Below are positions 31,389-36,468 of a DNA stretch of 36,468 bases, piece after piece; position 1 is the stretch's first letter, and every line of letters begins with the position of its first letter. The notes beneath the pieces are model-generated. The model was not told the origin of the DNA and made no database searches. It worked only from the letters and a program-made list of their open reading frames with translations. The stretch spans positions 1 to 36,468 of the forward strand of contig DZCM01000013.1 in the NCBI GenBank assembly GCA_022730295.1, in the 5' to 3' direction. Source of the DNA: Rhodanobacter sp. GTDB taxonomy: Bacteria > Pseudomonadota > Gammaproteobacteria > Xanthomonadales > Rhodanobacteraceae. The position numbers and the translations under genes were made by a program.

Positions 31389-33359
31389 TCAGAACCTGAA
31401 TTGCATGCCCACGGATGCGGCCTCGGCGTGGCCCTGCCTGTCATAGCTCAGGCGCCAAGCCCAGTCGCCGCTGCCGGTGGCCAGATTCATTTGCAGCCAA
31501 CCGGCGTTGCGTTGGCGGGGCATGCCAGCGAGTGCGAAGCTCACGTCCGGTGCGCCGGTGAAGGCGGCGCGCGCGTCGTCATTGGCATTCAGGAGTTGGC
31601 GGTAGCCGGCAGTCAGGTTGAAGCTCGTCCAGCGCCCGCTGCGGCTGCGCCAATCGGTTCCCAGCCGTACGCCGGCCAACGCGTTGACGCGTTGGTACGT
31701 GGCGGGCTGCGCGAGCAACTCGAAGCCGGTGTTGCCTTGCTCGGCGAATCCCGCGCCTTGCAGCATCGCGTAGCTCACGGCCCCGAACGGCGTGAGCTGT
31801 GCTGCGCCGATGCGGAAATCGCGCCCGGTTTCAAGGTAGGCGTGGGTCAGGCCGAAGCTGTTTTGGGCACCTGCGGCTTGGCGCACGCTGCCGAGGTCGA
31901 TCTGGCGATTGAATTCCAACTGGTGGCGGCTGTAGCCGATGTCGCCGAATACGTAACTGTTTTCGCCGACGTTGTGGCGCAGATACACGTCCCATTGCGG
32001 TGACTGGTCGCGCGCGCTGCCGCCGGAGCGATCGAAGCGCAGGCGCCCATCGCTCAAGCTGAAGCTCGTTCCCACCAGCGTGCGTTCGCCGAGCCACTGG
32101 TCGAAACCTGCGCGTTCACCGCTGAACGCGCTCGTGCCTGAGGCGAGCATGGACGTTGGTGCGGACCACGAACCGGACTTTGATCCGGCGTGCAAGTTGC
32201 CGACCCGTGCCATCAGTTCCGGCGCTGGCAATGCGGCCTGTTGCAGCAAGGCATCCGCAGCGTCGGTGTAACCGTGACCCGACAAGCTGTCGAAAGTCCT
32301 GGTGGCCTGGGCGTAGTCCTGCAGCCGTTGGATCTTGCCGGCCGAGGAGAGGAATTGCCGCTGGGTCGCGGTGAGCGGCGCATTGGGCGTGTTCGCCCAC
32401 GTGCCGGCGTTCGCGATTGCTGCGTCGAAATGTCCTGCCGATCGCAGCGTCACGGACTGCGCGGTGACGGCGCCCATCACTGATGCCGCCGAGATCGCGG
32501 TGGCGTCGAAGAACACGTCGTGCGTCTCGTAGCGCGGAACGCCGGTAATGAACAGCCCCGGCGAGGTCCACTGGGCGAACTGGCCGAACACGCCGCCGTC
32601 GGCGTGCAACACCTGGAGGCTGAAGGGCGCATCGGGCAGCGGATAGGGTCCCCAGTCGTCCTGGTATTGGGTGAGATACAGCGTACCGTCGAGTTCGGCG
32701 CGGCCGGTGACCGACAGGAATCCGCCGGTCGTCGCTCCGATTACTGCCAACAGAGTGCCGTTCGACGTCTGGCTGAAGTTGCCTTCGATGTGGGCAGGGA
32801 CAACATCGCCGTAAATAGACGAGCCGGGGGCGAGGACGGCGTCGTTGGTCACGTCGCCGATCACCTTGTCCCAGAGAATCGTGCGGCCGTGGTTTTCCAA
32901 ACTGCCTGTCATCGTGCCATATAAAAACAAGGTTCCGATCGCCTGCACGACGACGTTCGAATGCAGGGTGGCGCTGGACTCTACCATCAGGTAACCACCC
33001 TCGACGGTGGTGCCGCCGTCGAAGCGGAAATCCACAGCCGGTGGATCAAAGCTGTTCGACTCCCTGATCAGTTTCAAGTCGCCATCGCCGCGCTTGGTCA
33101 AAGCGAAATCGCTCTGGCGGCCACCGGTCATGTCCTGGTTGACTGAAATGTCAACCACACAGTCGGACGTGATGGGTGCCGGACACGCTTCGGCTGCAGG
33201 GATCGGCGGTGGGGGCGGAGGCGGGGGCGGGGGCGAAGGCGGCGGCTCAGACTGTGCAACTACCGCCGGATGCACCGTGCTGCCCCCTCCACAGGCGGTC
33301 AGCAGGACGGATGAGAGGGCAAGCAGTACGGCCGTTGCCAAAAGTTTTCTGGAAGTCAT
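31389..33359 (-). CDS. Autotransporter-type outer membrane protein with lipobox and polyproline linker
   Basis: A 656-residue protein. The signal ends in a lipobox, SSVLLTACGGG, so Cys23 may be lipidated. A run of about 13 prolines with one serine (about 39-54) follows. Residues of about 60-330 are repetitive beta-strand sequence (GGTTVEGGYLMVESSATLHS, GSLENHGRTILWDKVIGDV, GFLSVTGRAELDGTLYLTQY) like an autotransporter passenger beta-helix. A helical linker (about 350-420) leads to a C-terminal barrel of about 270 residues ending in the outer-membrane signature SVGMQFRF. GGAGA precedes the ATG. It is divergent from the winged-helix regulator. Confidence 0.85.
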   Translation of the reverse strand: MTSRKLLATAVLLALSSVLLTACGGGSTVHPAVVAQSEPPPSPPPPPPPPPPIPAAEACPAPITSDCVVDISVNQDMTGGRQSDFALTKRGDGDLKLIRESNSFDPPAVDFRFDGGTTVEGGYLMVESSATLHSNVVVQAIGTLFLYGTMTGSLENHGRTILWDKVIGDVTNDAVLAPGSSIYGDVVPAHIEGNFSQTSNGTLLAVIGATTGGFLSVTGRAELDGTLYLTQYQDDWGPYPLPDAPFSLQVLHADGGVFGQFAQWTSPGLFITGVPRYETHDVFFDATAISAASVMGAVTAQSVTLRSAGHFDAAIANAGTWANTPNAPLTATQRQFLSSAGKIQRLQDYAQATRTFDSLSGHGYTDAADALLQQAALPAPELMARVGNLHAGSKSGSWSAPTSMLASGTSAFSGERAGFDQWLGERTLVGTSFSLSDGRLRFDRSGGSARDQSPQWDVYLRHNVGENSYVFGDIGYSRHQLEFNRQIDLGSVRQAAGAQNSFGLTHAYLETGRDFRIGAAQLTPFGAVSYAMLQGAGFAEQGNTGFELLAQPATYQRVNALAGVRLGTDWRSRSGRWTSFNLTAGYRQLLNANDDARAAFTGAPDVSFALAGMPRQRNAGWLQMNLATGSGDWAWRLSYDRQGHAEAASVGMQFRF

Positions 33360-33480
33360 GGCGGTTCTCCCGGTAAGTATGGGTTGTCGACCTCGCCAGC
33401 GGCGTGCCCACGATCGCGCAGACACGCCAGCCGAGTCCTGCTAGATTTATGAAATGTCCTGAATTTCGCTGAAGGGAACG

Positions 33481-35247
33481 ATGGATTGGGGCAGGCGCCA
33501 TTACGAGTTTTCCGGCTTTCGGCTGGACGTCATTTCCCGGGAACTGTTCGGCCCGGATGGCGCACCGATTCCGCTGACGTCGAAGGCGTTGGACGTTCTG
33601 GCCTACCTGATCGAGCGCCGCGACAGCGTGGTCGACAAGGATGAATTGCTGGCGGCAGTCTGGAACGGCAGGATCGTCGAGGAAAACAACCTGACCCAGG
33701 CGATCTCGGCGGTGCGGCGTGCGTTCGGAGCCGGCATCGGCGACCACCGCTACATCGTGACCGTGCCCGGGCGCGGTTACCGGTTTGTCGCCGAGATCGG
33801 CGAGAACGGTGCCGCGGGTTCCAACGTCACCCCGTTCCGGTCACACGCGCCGAAAACGCTTGCGGTATTGCCGTTCCGGTCGTTGTCGTCGGGGCCGCGC
33901 GACGAACTGTTCGAGTTGGGACTTGCCGAAACGCTGATTACGAGGCTCAGCCATTCCCGGGAATTGCGCGTGAGCGCGCTCGCGTCCTCGCAACACCTGG
34001 GCAGGGAGGTGCAAGATCCCATCGAAGCGGGCCGGCAGCTCGGTGCGGCGTACGTCATCGATGGCTCGGCGCAACAAGCCGCCGGGAATGTGCGGATCAA
34101 TGTGCGCCTGCTCTCGGTCGCCGATGACGCGACATTGCATGCCGACACGTACGACGTCGGCGCCGGCAACGTGTTCGCGATGCAGGACAGGATTTCCGCC
34201 GCGGTGGCCGGAGCCTTGGCGCTCAAGCCGATCGTCGTGCCAGAACGAGCGTGCAGCCCTTGCGATGGCGACGACCCGGCCGCCTATCGCGCCTACCTGC
34301 GCGGCTATTACCTGCTGCAGCGTCCGAGCGAGGCAAACCTCACGGAGGCCCTGTCGGCCTTTCGCCGCACCCTCGAACTCGATACGGCTTGCACCCGCGC
34401 CTACGCCGGCATGGCCTTGGCGTATCGCGGGCTGGTGCATCTGGATCGCGAGCCGGATGAAATGTTCGGCCTGGCCAAGGCCGCCGTCGCCCAGGCCTTG
34501 AAGCTCGACCCGGATTCGCCCGAGGCGCTCGCTGCGCAGGGCCGCAACCGGCAGCTGTATGACTGGGATTGGGCGGGTGCCGAGGCTGCGTTGAAACGCG
34601 CGATCGAATTGAATCCGAGCCTCGTGGAAGCGCGCCTTGCCTGTGGCCACCTGCTGGTGAACCTGGGACGCTTCGATGAAGGCTTGGAGCAGGTGCGCGA
34701 GGCCCGCGCGCTCGATCCGTTGTCGCCGCTGGTCAATTCGCTGCTCGCCGGTTTCCTCACCGCTGCACGACAACCCGAGGCCGCACACAAGCAGCTGCAG
34801 CGTGCGTTGGACCTGCAACCCGACTTCTGGATCGCGTTGCAGGTTCGTGGCGGGATGGCACTCGATCGCGGTGACGTCGCAGCCGCCATCGCCGATTTCC
34901 AGCGTGCGGTCGAGAGCTCCCATCGCGCCAGCCAGATCCTGGTGGTGTTGGCGATCGCGTGTGTTCAAGCCGGTGACCGTGTGCAGGCGCAGGCGATTCT
35001 GGATGAACTGGTGGGACGCCGCGCCGCCGGTTATGTCCCCGCCACCAGCGTCGCCGCCGTCGCCGCCGCGTTGGGCGATACCGGTGTGGCACTGGGCGAG
35101 CTGGAGCGCGCGCATCGCGAGCGCGACATCCGCATGGCGTTCCTGAAGGTCGATGCACGCTGGAACGTGCTGCGCTCACAACTGCGCTTCCAGGTATTGG
35201 CGCAGCGCATGGGTTTGGTAAGCGACCGGGGTTATAGTCGCCTTTGA
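33481..35247 (+). CDS. Cytosolic winged-helix/TPR transcriptional regulator (CadC/ToxR-type DNA-binding domain)
   Basis: A 588-residue regulator. The OmpR/PhoB-type winged helix occupies 1-105 (LTSKALDVLAYLIERRDSVV, ENNLTQAISAVRRAFG, YIVTVPGRGYRFVAEI). Next comes a TolB-N-like domain at about 125-260 (KTLAVLPFRSLSS, ELGLAETLITRLSHSRELRV, QLGAAYVIDGSAQ), then TPR-like repeats to the end. No phosphoacceptor domain or membrane helix is seen, unlike CadC or ToxR. AAGGG lies five bases before the ATG. Divergent orientation makes the autotransporter-secreted protein unit its likely target; a small GAAAT-7-ATTTC inverted repeat at 33451-33467 lies just upstream of its start. Confidence 0.88.
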   Translation: MDWGRRHYEFSGFRLDVISRELFGPDGAPIPLTSKALDVLAYLIERRDSVVDKDELLAAVWNGRIVEENNLTQAISAVRRAFGAGIGDHRYIVTVPGRGYRFVAEIGENGAAGSNVTPFRSHAPKTLAVLPFRSLSSGPRDELFELGLAETLITRLSHSRELRVSALASSQHLGREVQDPIEAGRQLGAAYVIDGSAQQAAGNVRINVRLLSVADDATLHADTYDVGAGNVFAMQDRISAAVAGALALKPIVVPERACSPCDGDDPAAYRAYLRGYYLLQRPSEANLTEALSAFRRTLELDTACTRAYAGMALAYRGLVHLDREPDEMFGLAKAAVAQALKLDPDSPEALAAQGRNRQLYDWDWAGAEAALKRAIELNPSLVEARLACGHLLVNLGRFDEGLEQVREARALDPLSPLVNSLLAGFLTAARQPEAAHKQLQRALDLQPDFWIALQVRGGMALDRGDVAAAIADFQRAVESSHRASQILVVLAIACVQAGDRVQAQAILDELVGRRAAGYVPATSVAAVAAALGDTGVALGELERAHRERDIRMAFLKVDARWNVLRSQLRFQVLAQRMGLVSDRGYSRL

Positions 35248-35271
35248 CCGGCAGCTGGTGAGGTGAACGCC

Positions 35272-35709
35272 ATGCAGACAACAGCCGCACCCGCAGATTC
35301 GATCCGCCAGTTGCTTGAAGAGCAAGTCAGCGCGTGGAACACAGGCGATGCGCAAGGCTGGTGCAAGGACTTCACGGCCGACGCCGCGTTCGTCAACATC
35401 CTCGGCATGCGCTTCGAGGACAGGGACGCCAACGCGCGCCGCCATGCCGAGCTGTTCGCCGGCATCTTCCAGGGCAGCCATCTTGAAATGCAGGAGCTGA
35501 AGGTGCGCGTATTCGGGGAGGTCGCCGCGACCGCCGGTGCCGTCCTCGACTTGACGCACTTCCACAAGCTGCCGCCCGGCATCCGGCCTTCAGTTGGCGA
35601 CGACCTGCTCCGCACGCGCATGCATTACGTACTGATCCATGAAACAGGCCGCTGGCAGATCGTCTTTTCGCAAAACACCGCCGTCGCGCCGTTGCCTCCG
35701 GCGGGATGA
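35272..35709 (+). CDS. SnoaL-like (SgcJ/EcaC-type) protein
   Basis: A 145-residue alpha+beta barrel protein of the NTF2/SnoaL superfamily. SIRQLLEEQVSAWNTGDAQG, CKDFTADAAFVNILG and RHAELFAGIFQGS are typical of SgcJ/EcaC proteins, named after antibiotic biosynthesis genes but widespread and mostly of unknown substrate. GAGGTGA lies six bases before the chosen ATG at 35272; a GTG nine bases upstream is also in frame. It lies 24 bases after the regulator stop in the same direction and may be co-transcribed. Confidence 0.82.
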   Translation: MQTTAAPADSIRQLLEEQVSAWNTGDAQGWCKDFTADAAFVNILGMRFEDRDANARRHAELFAGIFQGSHLEMQELKVRVFGEVAATAGAVLDLTHFHKLPPGIRPSVGDDLLRTRMHYVLIHETGRWQIVFSQNTAVAPLPPAG

Positions 35710-35823
35710 CGCAGGTACTGGCCGGGCAGTTTGCCGTGGAACCCGGGTGCTTCGGCGAGGTGGAAAGGCGGGAGTTGGTGCGTGGTCGAGTAGAGCTGGA
35801 TTGGGCGGAGGTCAGCGGGTTGC

Positions 35824-36354
35824 TCACCGCACCAGCCACGCGTCGATGGTGGATTTGGGTAGCGGGAAGTAACCGTTGGTGATCGCCGGTGCCGTGGCGG
35901 ACGGGTCTACCTCAAGGTGGACGTGCCAGTGGCCTGTCAATTTGATCTGGAAGCAGTCGTCGATCTCGTGCAAATCGTCCTTGTGGACGGATTCCATGCC
36001 TTGCAACAGCGTGCGCTTGGCGCTTGCCTTGGCGGCAGTCCTGTTCGGCGCGCCAAAGAAACCCCATGCGTGGCGTTCGCCGAATTCACCTGCGCGGTAG
36101 CCACCGATGTTGATGAAATACAGATGCAAGCCATTGTCCGGTGGCGTCCGCGACACCTTCACGCGGTAGCCGTCGACACTGTCGAGGAAGCACCAAGCAT
36201 CTACGTGCAGGCCGTGCGGGTCGCCGAACCAGCTCGCGAGCAGTTGTTCGTGTACCGCTTCGAGTGAATCGCCCACCGCGAAGGCGACATCGTGCAATTC
36301 GGTTCGTGCGCGAGGTGCGGTGCCACCGAGCACGCAGGCGATCAATCGGGTCAT
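35824..36354 (-). CDS. DUF1543 domain-containing protein
   Basis: A 176-residue soluble protein. RLIACVLGGTAPRARTELHD with VAFAVGDSLEAVHEQLLASW, then DSVDGYRVKVS, HLYFINIGGYRAGEFGE and HAWGFFGAPNRTAAKASAKR match DUF1543 proteins, a small family without assigned function. The Gly/Tyr-rich FINIGGYRAGEF segment is the most conserved part. The C-terminal ITNGYFPLPKSTIDAWLVR looks complete. Confidence 0.82.
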   Translation of the reverse strand: MTRLIACVLGGTAPRARTELHDVAFAVGDSLEAVHEQLLASWFGDPHGLHVDAWCFLDSVDGYRVKVSRTPPDNGLHLYFINIGGYRAGEFGERHAWGFFGAPNRTAAKASAKRTLLQGMESVHKDDLHEIDDCFQIKLTGHWHVHLEVDPSATAPAITNGYFPLPKSTIDAWLVR

Positions 36355-36372
36355 GGATGATCCAGCGATGCC

Positions 36373-36468
36373 CTATGCCGATTCCGGCAGCGGCGCGTTG
36401 GCGGGCTTCAATCGCACCAGGCGCAGCAACAGGACCAACAACAGGCAGGAGATGATGCCGAGGCTGGC
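36373..36468 (-). CDS. C-terminal end of a membrane protein (runs off the window)
   Basis: The last 31 residues are visible: a hydrophobic helix GIISCLLLVLLLRLVRLKPA followed by a short polar tail and TAG stop (36373-36375). This looks like the last membrane helix of a transporter, possibly MFS, but family cannot be decided. The stop is 18 bases upstream of the DUF1543 start on the same strand, so co-transcription is likely. Confidence 0.55.
   Translation of the reverse strand, partial: ASLGIISCLLLVLLLRLVRLKPANAPLPESA

Noticed and set aside
35706-35882. A 58-codon plus-strand frame after the SnoaL-like gene
   Set aside because: It overlaps the recognised DUF1543 gene in antisense and resembles no protein.
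1-36468. tRNA genes, rRNA genes or CRISPR arrays
   Set aside because: No cloverleaf-like sequence with conserved arms, no rRNA segment and no regularly spaced repeats were noticed.

Overview
The window is GC-rich chromosomal DNA from a gammaproteobacterium, most likely of the Xanthomonadales (Lysobacterales), perhaps Rhodanobacteraceae. Two things point there. First, conserved gene order: gloB - methyltransferase - rnhA - dnaQ, and asd - small coiled-coil protein - fimV - truA - trpF. Second, protein content: FimV of type IV pilus polarity, the HutF branch of histidine degradation, a lipoprotein MltD and Xanthomonad-type uncharacterised proteins. This placement is inferred from gene order and recognised protein motifs, not from a database search. 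I see no rRNA, tRNA or CRISPR array.

Layout, left to right. 0-9 kb is core housekeeping. On the minus strand lie the start of fabI, then mltD and gloB (overlapping). On the plus strand lie a YafS-like methyltransferase, rnhA and dnaQ, joined by stop/start overlaps. A minus-strand group follows: a PP2C phosphatase, an unknown protein and psd. Then come prmB, a GNAT acetyltransferase and aroC. 9.2-14.5 kb holds a CACGGAT-type inverted repeat, asd, a secreted coiled-coil protein, fimV, truA and trpF. The usual trpB/trpA do not follow trpF. A 417-base gene-free stretch with strong hairpins leads into a ClC chloride transporter with a C-terminal RCK_C domain, followed by a YajR-like MFS transporter.

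18-27.6 kb is built around histidine catabolism. hutI and hutF are divergent; hutU lies 5 kb further on, separated by a Spy-like periplasmic protein, a tiny YXWGXW-like lipoprotein, an MFS exporter, thiopurine methyltransferase (tpm) and a membrane-anchored TPR protein. hutH and hutG are not in the window.

27.6-30.8 kb is the accessory region. It has a VapBC-like toxin-antitoxin pair, a truncated CopG-like reading frame cut by what looks like an IS21-family end, a scrap of hsdS, an inverted pair of REP-like hairpins, a higBA pair with a perfect operator palindrome, a scrap of hsdM and an intact RIO1-type kinase gene. It ends with a second, in-frame copy of the last 63 codons of hutU. The segment is thus bracketed by two hutU 3' ends, which looks like the footprint of an integrated element at hutU or of a partial gene duplication.

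30.8-36.5 kb holds a small secreted protein and a lipobox-bearing autotransporter, probably one transcription unit. Divergent from them is a winged-helix/TPR regulator with no membrane segment. A SnoaL-like protein, a DUF1543 protein and the C-terminal end of a membrane protein follow.
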